42,103 bases of DNA from Gemmatimonadaceae bacterium (GTDB lineage Bacteria > Gemmatimonadota > Gemmatimonadetes > Gemmatimonadales > Gemmatimonadaceae), in NCBI GenBank assembly GCA_013361335.1, contig JABFYH010000186.1, positions 1 through 42,103 of the forward strand, written 5' to 3'. This document shows, piece after piece, positions 1 to 7,807 of this stretch (the stretch's first letter is position 1; each line of letters opens with the position of its first letter). The position numbers and the translations under genes are program-made. The notes beneath the pieces were generated by a model. It worked only from the letters and a program-made list of their open reading frames with translations, ran no database searches and was not told the DNA's origin.

Positions 1-1
1 C

Positions 2-820
2 GCCCTGCTGCGCGCCCTCACCACGCAGGGCACGGCGATCTCCGCCCTCGCTCCCCTCTCCACGGTCGCGCTCCGGCGCATGGCGCCGCAGGCCGGCCTG
101 ACCGCCGCGGGCAGTGGCCGCGCCGTGGGTGGGGCCGCCACCCCGACGATCGCGCGGGAGCTGGCCGCGGAGCTGACCGCCGAGCTGGCGAGCTGCCGCC
201 GTGCGGTCGCGGCGATGGATGCCGAGCGCCTGCATCAGACGCTGATGCGCGTCGCGCTCGAGCGCGGCCCGCTGACCTTCCTCGAGGAGATCGCGTCGCC
301 GTTGTGCGGCTGGGTCGGCGACGAATGGAGCCGGAACCGGCTCACCGAAGCGCAGGAGCACACGGCGTCCGAGGTCCTCCGGCGGGTCCTCGGCTTCATG
401 CTCCAGACGCTGCGCCGCGAGCGCCGCGAGCAACACGTGGTGCTCACGACGCTCGCCGGCGAGCGACACGAGTTCGGCGCGATGATGGCCGGCATCATCG
501 CGGCGACCGACGGGTGGAGCTTTCACTACCTCGGTCCCGACCTCCCGGCGTCGGCGATCGGCGCGGCGGTCAAGCGCATCGACGCCGACCTCGTCGCGTT
601 GAGCATCGTCGCGCCGCAGGTGCCGTCGCAGCCGGCGCGGGAGCTGATCGCTCTCCGACGCGCCGTGGGACGGAAGGTGGACATCGTGGTCGGCGGGCCG
701 TCGTCGCCCATTGTGGACGACGTGCTGGGAGAGGTGCGGGCGACGCGACTGGACACCCTGCGCGAGTGGCGCGAGCTGCTCGCGCAACGCCGAGGCGAGA
801 TGGCGGACGGGTCGCGATGA
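2..820 (+). CDS. carH: CarH/LitR-like B12-binding MerR-family photoreceptor repressor (5' truncated)
   Basis: The frame is open from base 2, so the gene begins upstream of the window and most of the MerR DNA-binding helix-turn-helix is missing; the first visible residues (ALLRALTTQG) look like the end of that domain. Numbering from the Met at 80, a Met-synthase-type helical cap carries W83-x9-E93-H94, the Wx9EH signature of CarH-type photoreceptors that cradles adenosylcobalamin, and E128-x-H130-x-x-G133 matches the B12 motif whose His is the lower axial ligand. A Rossmann-like cobalamin domain follows. In known CarH proteins the dark AdoCbl form is a tetrameric repressor and light dissociates it, releasing carotenoid genes. 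Here the stop overlaps the start of a crtI-like gene by 4 bp (ATGA), which fits that role. The residue after W83 is Ser, where Thermus CarH has the His used in the light-state adduct. Family assignment is strong; light response is inferred. Confidence 0.85.
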   Translation, partial: ALLRALTTQGTAISALAPLSTVALRRMAPQAGLTAAGSGRAVGGAATPTIARELAAELTAELASCRRAVAAMDAERLHQTLMRVALERGPLTFLEEIASPLCGWVGDEWSRNRLTEAQEHTASEVLRRVLGFMLQTLRRERREQHVVLTTLAGERHEFGAMMAGIIAATDGWSFHYLGPDLPASAIGAAVKRIDADLVALSIVAPQVPSQPARELIALRRAVGRKVDIVVGGPSSPIVDDVLGEVRATRLDTLREWRELLAQRRGEMADGSR

Positions 821-2286
821 AGGGTGCCGGGGCGCACGCCGTCGTGATCGGTGCGGGGTTCGGCGGCATCGCCGCCGCGCTGCGGCTTCGCGCGCGGGGC
901 TATCGCGTCACGCTCTGCGAGGCACTCGATCAGCCGGGCGGACGGGCGCGGGTCTTCCGGCAGGACGGGTTCACCTTCGACGCCGGCCCGACGGTCATCA
1001 CGGCGCCGCATCTGTTCCAGGAGCTGTTCGCCCTCTTCGGCCAGCGGCTCGAGGACCACGTCGAGCTGATGCCGGTCGACCCGTTCTACCGGATCCAGTT
1101 CCATACCGGTGAGACCTTCGACTTCGTCGGCGACGAGGACCGGCTGCTGGAGCAGATCCGCCGCTTCAACCCGGCCGACGTCGACGGGTATCGCGCGCTG
1201 GTGGAGAAGGTGAAGCGGATCTTCGCCGTCGGGTACGAGCAGCTGGCGGATCAGCCGTTCGACCGGGCCTCGACGATGCTTCGCGTGCTGCCGGCGATGG
1301 CCCGCCTCGAGAGCTACCGCACCGTGCATGGCCTGGTGGCGCGGCACATCCGGGACGAGCGGCTGCGGCAGGTGTTCAGCTTCGAGCCCCTGCTCGTCGG
1401 TGGGAATCCCTTTCGCACGACGTCCATCTATCTGCTCATCCACTGGCTCGAGCGGCGGTGGGGCGTCCACTACGCGCGCGGGGGGACCGGCGCGCTCGTG
1501 CGAGCGCTCGTGCAGCTCGCGGAGGAGTGGGGTGTGGAGGTCCGCCTGCGGACGCCGGTCGAGCGGATCGTCGTCGAGCACGGTCGCGCCACCGGCGTGG
1601 TGGTCGGTGACAGCGCGACGTCACGGACGATCGCGGCCGACGTCGTCGTCGCCAACGCGGACCCCACGACGGTGTACCGCACGATGATCCCACCGCGGGA
1701 GCGGCCGCTGGCCACCCGGCGGCCGGTGCGGCAGTCGATGGGGCTGTTCGTCGGGTACTTCGGGGCGGCCAGGCAGTATCCGACGATCGCGCATCACACG
1801 ATCCTCCTCGGCCCACGCTACCGGGGATTGCTCGACGACATCTTCCGTCGTCGAGTGCTGGCGGAGGACCATTCGCTCTACGTGCATGCGCCGACGCGGA
1901 GCGATCCGTCGATGGCGCCGGCGGGACACGACGCATTCTACGTGCTGTCACCGGTGCCGAACCTGCGCTCCGGAGTGCGGTGGGAGCAGGAGGGCGGCCC
2001 ATACTTCGAGCGCCTGCTCGAGACGATGGAGCAGCGGCTGCTGCCGGGTCTGCGCTCGGCGCTCGTGAGCTCGCGGATCATGACGCCGGCGGATTTCGCG
2101 TCCACGCTGCGCAGTGCCGATGGCGCGGCCTTCGGACCCGAGCCGACGCTGACGCAGTCCGCGTACTTCCGCTATCACAACCGGTCGAGCATCCAGGGAC
2201 TCTTCTTCGTCGGCGCAGGCACGCATCCCGGCGCCGGGGTGCCGGGTGTGCTGTCGTCGGCGAAGGTGCTCGAGCGTTCGCTGTAG
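817..2286 (+). CDS. crtI: CrtI-family phytoene/carotenoid desaturase
   Basis: The 489-residue product has the usual CrtI length. An N-terminal FAD-binding motif (VVIGAGFGG, residues 9-17) is followed by the family pattern GGRARVF and DAGPTVIT (about residues 41-65). The C-terminus carries the FAD/family signature FFVGAGTHPGAGVPGV (about 463-478). Enzymes of this family introduce double bonds into phytoene or related carotenes at the membrane. The ATG overlaps the stop of the CarH-like gene (ATGA), so the two are translationally coupled. The glycosyltransferase begins 11 bp downstream. CrtI, CrtD (3,4-desaturase) and carotenoid cis-trans isomerases are close relatives, so the exact step cannot be fixed from sequence alone; no crtB or cruF is visible in the window. 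Confidence 0.87.
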   Translation: MKGAGAHAVVIGAGFGGIAAALRLRARGYRVTLCEALDQPGGRARVFRQDGFTFDAGPTVITAPHLFQELFALFGQRLEDHVELMPVDPFYRIQFHTGETFDFVGDEDRLLEQIRRFNPADVDGYRALVEKVKRIFAVGYEQLADQPFDRASTMLRVLPAMARLESYRTVHGLVARHIRDERLRQVFSFEPLLVGGNPFRTTSIYLLIHWLERRWGVHYARGGTGALVRALVQLAEEWGVEVRLRTPVERIVVEHGRATGVVVGDSATSRTIAADVVVANADPTTVYRTMIPPRERPLATRRPVRQSMGLFVGYFGAARQYPTIAHHTILLGPRYRGLLDDIFRRRVLAEDHSLYVHAPTRSDPSMAPAGHDAFYVLSPVPNLRSGVRWEQEGGPYFERLLETMEQRLLPGLRSALVSSRIMTPADFASTLRSADGAAFGPEPTLTQSAYFRYHNRSSIQGLFFVGAGTHPGAGVPGVLSSAKVLERSL

Positions 2287-2297
2287 GCGGAGCCGGG

Positions 2298-3440
2298 ATG
2301 CTTGCGGTCGTCGTCTCGACGCTCGTCGTCTGGCAGAGCGCCGCTCTGGTGCTGCTGGGGATTCGGCTCTGGCCTGGCCGCACGCGGCGCCCGCCGGCGC
2401 CGCCGCATCCCGGGGAGATCGTCGATACCACGGTCTCGGTGATCGTGACGACGCTCAACGAGGCCGAGCGGTTGTCGCCCTGCCTGGCCGGTCTGCGCGC
2501 GCAGGGGCGGCCGCTGCTCGAGGTGCTCGTCGTCGACAGCCGCTCGACCGACGGGACTCGCGCCCTCGTCGAGGCCGCAGCCGTGCTCGACCCGCGCATC
2601 CGGCTCCTCACCGACGACCCGCTGCCTCCCGGGTGGGTCGGCAAGGTGTGGGCGCTCGAGCATGGATTGCGCGCCGCGCAGGGTGAGTGGGTGCTCGGCA
2701 TCGACGCCGACACCGAGCCGCGGCCCGGGCTGGTGGCTGGAGCGGTCTCGGCGGCGCGGGACGCGGGATGCGCCGTCGCCTCGTTCTCGCCGATGTTCGC
2801 CGCGCAGACCGGGTGGGAGCAGCTCATCCAGCCGGCGCTTCTGCTCACGCTCGTCTATCGCGGCGGCGCGGTGGGGGCCGATGCCGATCCCGAGCGCGTG
2901 CTCGCGAACGGCCAGTGCTTTCTGGCGCGTCGCGATGTGCTGCGGCGACACGGCGGCTACGCGGCCGCCCGCGCATCGTTCGCCGACGACGTGACGCTGG
3001 CGCGTCATCTCGCGCGCCGAGGGGAGCGAGTGGGATTTCTCGACGGCTCGCGGCTGTATCGCGTGCGGTCGTATCGATCGGCGCGCGAGATGTGGCGCGA
3101 GTGGGGTCGCTCGCTCGACCTGCGTCAGGCGACGAGCGGGGCCCGGCAATGGGGCGACGTCGCGTATCTGATCGCCGTGCAGGGGCTGCCGCTGCTCGTG
3201 CTGCTCACCCTCGCGATCGCGGCGCGGACGGGTGAGCTCTCGCGCGCGGCGCGGCTGCTGGCGGTGGTGAACGGCGCGCTGCTCGCCGTCCACCTGCTGC
3301 TTCTGCGGCCGCTGTCGCGGTCGTACGAGCGGGCCGGCCCGACGTTCTGGATGTCGTGGCTCGCCGATCCGATGGCAGTCGCGCGCATCGTGCTCTCGAC
3401 GGTGCGGCGGCGGCGGCAGTGGCGGGGACGGCGCTACTGA
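2298..3440 (+). CDS. Membrane family-2 glycosyltransferase, probably acting on a carotenoid (CruC/CruG/CrtQ-like)
   Basis: The 380-residue protein has one N-terminal membrane segment (about 3-22), a GT-A catalytic domain from about 46, and two hydrophobic stretches near 290-309 and 319-337. Visible motifs are VSVIVTTLNEAERL (47-60), PGWVGKVWALEHG (111-123, the GW-GK-A pattern of CrtQ/HpnB-like enzymes), the metal-binding D136-A-D138, ANGQCFLARR (203-212) and ADDVTLARHLARRG (229-242). Start is the ATG 11 bp after crtI. Its position suggests it glycosylates a hydroxylated carotenoid; Gemmatimonas phototrophica is known to make rhamnosylated carotenoids. HpnB-like hopanoid-associated enzymes share these motifs and remain an alternative. 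Its stop overlaps the stop of convergent cutC by 7 bp. Confidence 0.78.
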   Translation: MLAVVVSTLVVWQSAALVLLGIRLWPGRTRRPPAPPHPGEIVDTTVSVIVTTLNEAERLSPCLAGLRAQGRPLLEVLVVDSRSTDGTRALVEAAAVLDPRIRLLTDDPLPPGWVGKVWALEHGLRAAQGEWVLGIDADTEPRPGLVAGAVSAARDAGCAVASFSPMFAAQTGWEQLIQPALLLTLVYRGGAVGADADPERVLANGQCFLARRDVLRRHGGYAAARASFADDVTLARHLARRGERVGFLDGSRLYRVRSYRSAREMWREWGRSLDLRQATSGARQWGDVAYLIAVQGLPLLVLLTLAIAARTGELSRAARLLAVVNGALLAVHLLLLRPLSRSYERAGPTFWMSWLADPMAVARIVLSTVRRRRQWRGRRY

Positions 3441-4198
3441 ATCGAGGTCGACTCGGCGCGTCGGGTCCCGGCCGCCCGCGCGACCACTTGCCTGATCTCG
3501 TCGGCGCTGGCGACCGACCGGTCGTAGTCGCTCGTGCCGGTCTTCGAGAGACTCACTCCGCGACGACGATGCGCCATCGCGCTCTCGACTCGCGCCGCGC
3601 CGCGCACATGCACCTCCTTCACCCGCGACACGGCGACGACATCGCCGACGTTCGACGCCGTGATCGATCCGCCCGCCATCACGATCATGCGCTCCCCGAC
3701 GCGTTCCACCATCTTCCCGATCGCGGCCGCGCCTTCCGACGCGGTGGCGGCGCCACCGGACGTCAGCACGCGATCGACGCCGAGCTCCAGCAGGGAGTCC
3801 AGCGCCGAGCTCTGGTCGCGCACGAAGTCGAAGGCCCGATGAAAGGTCACGGACATCGGCCGCGCGAGCGCGAGCAGCGACGTCATCGCCGGGACATCGA
3901 CGTCGCCCGCCGCCGTCAGCGCGCCGATCGCGATGCCGTCGACGCCGAGCATCTTCATCTGCTCGATGTCGCGACGCATCACCTCCAGCTCGTCCTCCGT
4001 ATACAGGAAGTCGCCGGGACGCGGGCGGACGAGCACGAACAGCGGGATGTCGATCCGGTCCCACACCGCGCCGATCAGTCCGGCGCTCGGTGTGACACCG
4101 CCCTGCAGGAGCTCGCCGCACAGCTCGATGCGGCCGGCGCCACCACGCTCGGCTTCCAGGGCGCCGTCGATCGCATCGACGCAGGCCTCGACGATCAC
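3434..4198 (-). CDS. cutC: CutC-family TIM-barrel protein
   Basis: The 254-residue product matches CutC in length and pattern: VEACVDAIDGALEAERGGA at the N-terminus, then RIELCGEL, TPSAGLI, PLFVLVRPRPGDF, MSVTFHRAFDF, VDRVLTSGGA and MAGGSITASNV. The fold is a TIM barrel. The start is a GTG placed where CutC proteins begin; no better ATG lies in frame. The family is named for copper homeostasis in E. coli, but that function is disputed and no ligand or reaction is firmly established. Here it is the last gene of a sugar-oxidoreductase operon, 26 bp behind the Gfo/Idh gene, so a role on a sugar or sugar-derived substrate is a reasonable inference. Its 3' end overlaps the 3' end of the glycosyltransferase gene. 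Confidence 0.85.
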   Translation of the reverse strand: MIVEACVDAIDGALEAERGGAGRIELCGELLQGGVTPSAGLIGAVWDRIDIPLFVLVRPRPGDFLYTEDELEVMRRDIEQMKMLGVDGIAIGALTAAGDVDVPAMTSLLALARPMSVTFHRAFDFVRDQSSALDSLLELGVDRVLTSGGAATASEGAAAIGKMVERVGERMIVMAGGSITASNVGDVVAVSRVKEVHVRGAARVESAMAHRRRGVSLSKTGTSDYDRSVASADEIRQVVARAAGTRRAESTSIQ

Positions 4199-4224
4199 CC
4201 GCGTCCCGCCGACGTCACGGTCCG

Positions 4225-5481
4225 TCAGCTTCCCTGCTTCGGCGGATGCCAGTCCTCGCGCGCCACCGCCGGCTGGAACTTGTCGAGCCCCTTGCCCGGA
4301 TAGTCGATCGTCTTCCCCTGCTCCGCGCTCTGGTACGCCGTCATCAGCATGTGCACGACGTCGAGGCCATCGTCCATCGTGAGCAGCGGCGTCTCCTTGC
4401 CGAGGAAGCAGCGCACGAAGTGGCGGTCCTCCGCCTCGTACCCGTACGCGACCGCCTCGCTCGCCACGACGGGCATGAGGCCCATCTCGGCGTTCTGCTT
4501 CTCCACGAGATCCTCGCCCGTCTTCCCCTTCACCTCGCGGCTGAAGAAGAGCCGCAGGCCGGCGTCGAGCGAGTTCCACTGCATCGAGTACTCGGGGCCG
4601 AGCAGCTCGGCCGAGAGGCGGAGACCGGCGCCGACGAAGCTCCACGACGTGGACGCCTCGCCGATCACGGTGTAGCCGTCCTTCGTCTCGAACTCGATCA
4701 CCAGGCTCGCGAAGTCCTCGCTCGGATGCTTCGTGTAGTCGACCTCCTTGCCGTGCATCTTCGCGAGCTGCCTGGCGTACGCGGGCCGGCTCCACTTCAG
4801 GCTCGCGATGTGCGCGGTCACCTTCTTCGGCTGCACGTTCGCGAGCGGCTCGCCCGGCTTCGTGAGCAGATGCCGCACGACGAGCGCCGAATGGCACATC
4901 ATGTCGCTCAGCACGCCGCCGCCCTGCAACGGTCCCCGCCAGAACCATGGCATGTGCGGTCCGGCGTGCTCCTCGGCCGCGCGCGCGAGATAGGGACGGC
5001 CCGTGGTGGAGGCACCGCGGGCCCAGATCAGATTGCGGCCGGTCTCCACCTGCGGCGCGAAGACCTGGTTCTCCAGGTAGCCGTGCATGAGCCCCGCCTT
5101 CTTCACGAGCCGCAGCACTTCCTTCGCTTCGGCCACGTTCCGCGCGAGGGGCTTCTCGCTCGCGATCCCCTTCAGGGTGCCCTTGCCCTTCACGACGGCG
5201 TCGCAGAGCTCCTCGACGTTCTCGATGCGGGCGTGATTGGGGCCGGTGAGCCAGATCGCGTCGATGGCCGGATCCTTCACCATGTCGGTGATGGACTTGT
5301 ACGGCTTCGCGGCGCCGACGTCGAGCTGGCGTGCATACTCGGCCGCGCTCGCGGCGTTCTTGCCATTCGGGCTCCAGACGCCGAGGACGTCGCCGTCGCG
5401 CACGCCCTTCCAGCCGAGCATGTGGAAGCGTGCGTTGAAGCCGCTGCCGATGAATCCGACTCCGAGTCTCCTGTCGCTCAT
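4225..5481 (-). CDS. Gfo/Idh/MocA-family NAD(P)-dependent oxidoreductase
   Basis: The 418-residue protein has an N-terminal Rossmann domain with GVGFIGSGFNARFH (residues 7-20). The family E-K-P motif is at 109-111 (K110 catalytic-type Lys) and a D193-x3-H197 pair lies in GGVLSDMMCHSAL. These are the residues that position sugar hydroxyls in this family. There is no signal peptide, so it is likely cytoplasmic. ATG overlaps the stop of the subunit-3-like gene by 4 bp. Members oxidise or reduce sugars and inositols, often at C3 in keto-glycoside pathways. With a GMC dehydrogenase and an isomerase-like TIM barrel in the same operon, a 3-keto-sugar step is plausible but the substrate is unknown. 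Confidence 0.85.
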   Translation of the reverse strand: MSDRRLGVGFIGSGFNARFHMLGWKGVRDGDVLGVWSPNGKNAASAAEYARQLDVGAAKPYKSITDMVKDPAIDAIWLTGPNHARIENVEELCDAVVKGKGTLKGIASEKPLARNVAEAKEVLRLVKKAGLMHGYLENQVFAPQVETGRNLIWARGASTTGRPYLARAAEEHAGPHMPWFWRGPLQGGGVLSDMMCHSALVVRHLLTKPGEPLANVQPKKVTAHIASLKWSRPAYARQLAKMHGKEVDYTKHPSEDFASLVIEFETKDGYTVIGEASTSWSFVGAGLRLSAELLGPEYSMQWNSLDAGLRLFFSREVKGKTGEDLVEKQNAEMGLMPVVASEAVAYGYEAEDRHFVRCFLGKETPLLTMDDGLDVVHMLMTAYQSAEQGKTIDYPGKGLDKFQPAVAREDWHPPKQGS

Positions 5482-6125
5482 GCCTTGCGGCTCCTGGCCA
5501 GGGATGCGTCGTACTCCTCGTAGCTCACGCCCAACTTCGCCGTGGCCTCGGGGGGACAGCCGTCCCAGTTGGGGTTGAACACGTTGCCGACGTACTGCAG
5601 GTCCTTCCAGCCCATCGCGCTCGAGAAGAACGCGGAGCCGACGTTGGAGCGGAAGCGGGTGAACCAGGCGACGCCGGGCGCATAGGCCGGCTTCGCCGTC
5701 CTGGGGTAGGCGATGTCGTCGAGCACCGAGGTCCGCTGCTCGCTCGTGGCGTGGTAGAAGTCCTTGTCGAAGCGCCGGCGCATCTCGTTGTCGAGCCAGG
5801 CGAGGCCACCGCGCATGCTGACGCGCGAGCTCTCGCTCGTGTCGCGCTCGGCGAGCATGAAGTCGATGAACTCGGGCGCCCTGGCGTCGGTGGCGCTGCC
5901 GGAGCGCTCGTCGGCCGGGATGATGATGTCCGCCAGCACGCGCACGGTGCGCCACTCGTGCGGCGTGAAGAACTTCGGCTTGTAGGCGGCCGGCTGCGGC
6001 TCCTCGTGCAGGCGTGCCACCATGCGCGTGGCGCGCTCGATCGTCGGCACACTCCAATCCATAGCACCGGCGACTGGGATCGCGCCCAGTAATCGGAGGG
6101 CGTCGCGGCGGGAGAGGTCGGTCAT
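5478..6125 (-). CDS. Gluconate 2-dehydrogenase subunit 3-like Tat-exported protein
   Basis: The 215-residue protein starts with a Tat-type leader (MTDLSRRDALRLLGAIPVAG, twin Arg at 6-7). The body contains FFTPHEWRTVRVLADIIIPAD (about 52-72), typical of the gluconate 2-dehydrogenase subunit 3 family, the small gamma subunit that accompanies membrane FAD-GMC dehydrogenases and carries them across the membrane by the Tat route. Length is typical. It overlaps the GMC gene upstream and the Gfo/Idh gene downstream by 4 bp each, so stoichiometric expression with the GMC partner is likely. The C-terminal half (YVGNVFNPNWDGCPPEA) is conserved-looking but has no known motif. Confidence 0.85.
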   Translation of the reverse strand: MTDLSRRDALRLLGAIPVAGAMDWSVPTIERATRMVARLHEEPQPAAYKPKFFTPHEWRTVRVLADIIIPADERSGSATDARAPEFIDFMLAERDTSESSRVSMRGGLAWLDNEMRRRFDKDFYHATSEQRTSVLDDIAYPRTAKPAYAPGVAWFTRFRSNVGSAFFSSAMGWKDLQYVGNVFNPNWDGCPPEATAKLGVSYEEYDASLARSRKA

Positions 6126-7804
6126 AGCGCTCGCTCCTTGCGCTGCCGGGTGATGTAGTCGGCGGTGCGCCAGGCGAGGGCGAGGATCGTCCAGGTCGGA
6201 TTCTTGTCGGCCTGGCTGACGAAGGGGCCGCCGTCGGCGACGAAGACGTTGCGGCAGTCGTGCGACTGGCAGTTGGCGTTCAGCACGGAAGTCTTCGGGT
6301 CGGCGCCCATCTGCACGCACCCCAGCTCGTGGATGATCTGTCCGCCGGCGGAGATGCCGTAGCTCTGCTCCTTGCCGGGACGGGGGCTGAAGACCTGTCC
6401 ACCCATCGCATCGATGAGGTTGTGGAAGGTCTCCTGCATGTGCTTCACCTGGTTGTATTCGGCGTCCGTCCACTTCCAGTGGAAGCGCACGACGGGAATG
6501 CCCCACTGGTCGACGACGGTCGGATCGATGTCCATGTACGAGTCGGCGTTGGGGATCATCTCGCCGCGGCCGCTGAAGCCGATCGTCGCGCCGTAGTACT
6601 TGCGGTAGTCGTCCTTGAGCGACTGGCCGTAGCCGCCGCCGCCGGGATAGTTGTGGATGCCGCCCATGAAGCCGTAGCTCGGCTGGCCGAGCCCGCCCCA
6701 GACCTCGATGTGATAGCCGCGCGGGAAGTCGAGCTTCTTGTTGTCGATCCACCAGGGCATGTAGACGTGCATGCCGCCCACCCCGTCCTCGTTGTGCGGG
6801 ACGTGGTCGACCATCGCGGGGATGAAGCCGGAGACGTCGGTGCCCGTGGTGTCGGTGAGCCCTTTCCCGACCCAGCCCGACGAGTTGCCGAGCCCCTGGG
6901 GGAAGTAGGCGGAGCGGGAGTTGAGCATCAGCCGCGCCGACTCGCACGCGCTCGCGGCGAGGACGATGATCTTCGCGCTGACGTGGCGATCCGTCTTCGT
7001 GGCCTTGTCGATGTACGAGACGCCGTCGGCGAGCCCGTTCTTGCCGATCGTCACCTCGCGCGCCATGGCGTTGGTGACGAGGGTGAGACGCCCGGTCTGG
7101 AGCGCGGGTCCGATGAGTACGTCGGGGCTGGAGAAGTTCGCCTTCACCGAGCAGCCGCGGTTGCACTGCCCGCAGTAGTGGCAGGCCTGTCGGCCGTTGA
7201 TCGGCTGGGTGATGATCGAGAGGCGCGAGGGAATGCAGGTGATCCCCAGGCGGTCGCTCGCCTTCTTCACCAGCAGCTCGTAGCAGCGCGGCTTGGGCGG
7301 CGGCTGGAAGTTGCCGTCGGGGTGGTTGCGCAGCCCCTCCTTGCTGCCGAAGACGCCGATCAGGTCATCGACGCGATCGTAGTACGGCGCGACGTCGTCG
7401 TAGGAGATCGGCCAGTCGTCGCCGAGGCCGTCGCGGCTCTTGCCCTTGAAGTCGTCCGGTCCGAAGCGCAGGGAAATCCTGCCCCAATGATTCGTCCGGC
7501 CGCCGAGCATGCGCCCGCGCCACCACATGAACTTGTTGCCGGAGGCGACGGTGTACGGTTCCCCTTCGATGTCCCAGCCGCCATCGCAGGCGTCGAACTC
7601 GCCGAAGGGGCGGATGCGCGTGGAGGCGCCACGGCGCGGCGACGCGAAGGACGGGGTGAGCATCTGCGAGTTCTTCGAGGCGTACCACGGTCCGCCCGCC
7701 TCGAGCATCACGACCTTCGCACCCGCCTTCGTGAGGGCGTACGCGGCCATCCCGCCGCCCGCCCCGGATCCCACGATGCAGACGTCGTACTCGGTGTCGA
7801 TCAT
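6122..7804 (-). CDS. GMC-family FAD sugar/alcohol dehydrogenase with a Cys cluster
   Basis: The 560-residue protein has the FAD-binding motif VCIVGSGAGGGMAAY (8-22), GGRTNHWGR (101-109) and a C-terminal GMC active-site region with HELGC and a final NPTWTILALAWRTADY. C208-x2-C211-x2-C214-x3-C218 is a four-Cys motif; bacterial FAD glucose dehydrogenases of this group hold an iron-sulfur cluster in a similar region for electron exit. There is no signal peptide of its own; the Tat leader on its overlapping partner (subunit 3) would carry it to the periplasm. It follows the TIM-barrel gene by 3 bp. Substrate is probably a sugar, sugar acid or glycoside. The cytochrome c subunit normally paired with such enzymes is absent from the window. 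Confidence 0.87.
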   Translation of the reverse strand: MIDTEYDVCIVGSGAGGGMAAYALTKAGAKVVMLEAGGPWYASKNSQMLTPSFASPRRGASTRIRPFGEFDACDGGWDIEGEPYTVASGNKFMWWRGRMLGGRTNHWGRISLRFGPDDFKGKSRDGLGDDWPISYDDVAPYYDRVDDLIGVFGSKEGLRNHPDGNFQPPPKPRCYELLVKKASDRLGITCIPSRLSIITQPINGRQACHYCGQCNRGCSVKANFSSPDVLIGPALQTGRLTLVTNAMAREVTIGKNGLADGVSYIDKATKTDRHVSAKIIVLAASACESARLMLNSRSAYFPQGLGNSSGWVGKGLTDTTGTDVSGFIPAMVDHVPHNEDGVGGMHVYMPWWIDNKKLDFPRGYHIEVWGGLGQPSYGFMGGIHNYPGGGGYGQSLKDDYRKYYGATIGFSGRGEMIPNADSYMDIDPTVVDQWGIPVVRFHWKWTDAEYNQVKHMQETFHNLIDAMGGQVFSPRPGKEQSYGISAGGQIIHELGCVQMGADPKTSVLNANCQSHDCRNVFVADGGPFVSQADKNPTWTILALAWRTADYITRQRKERAL

Positions 7805-7807
7805 CGG

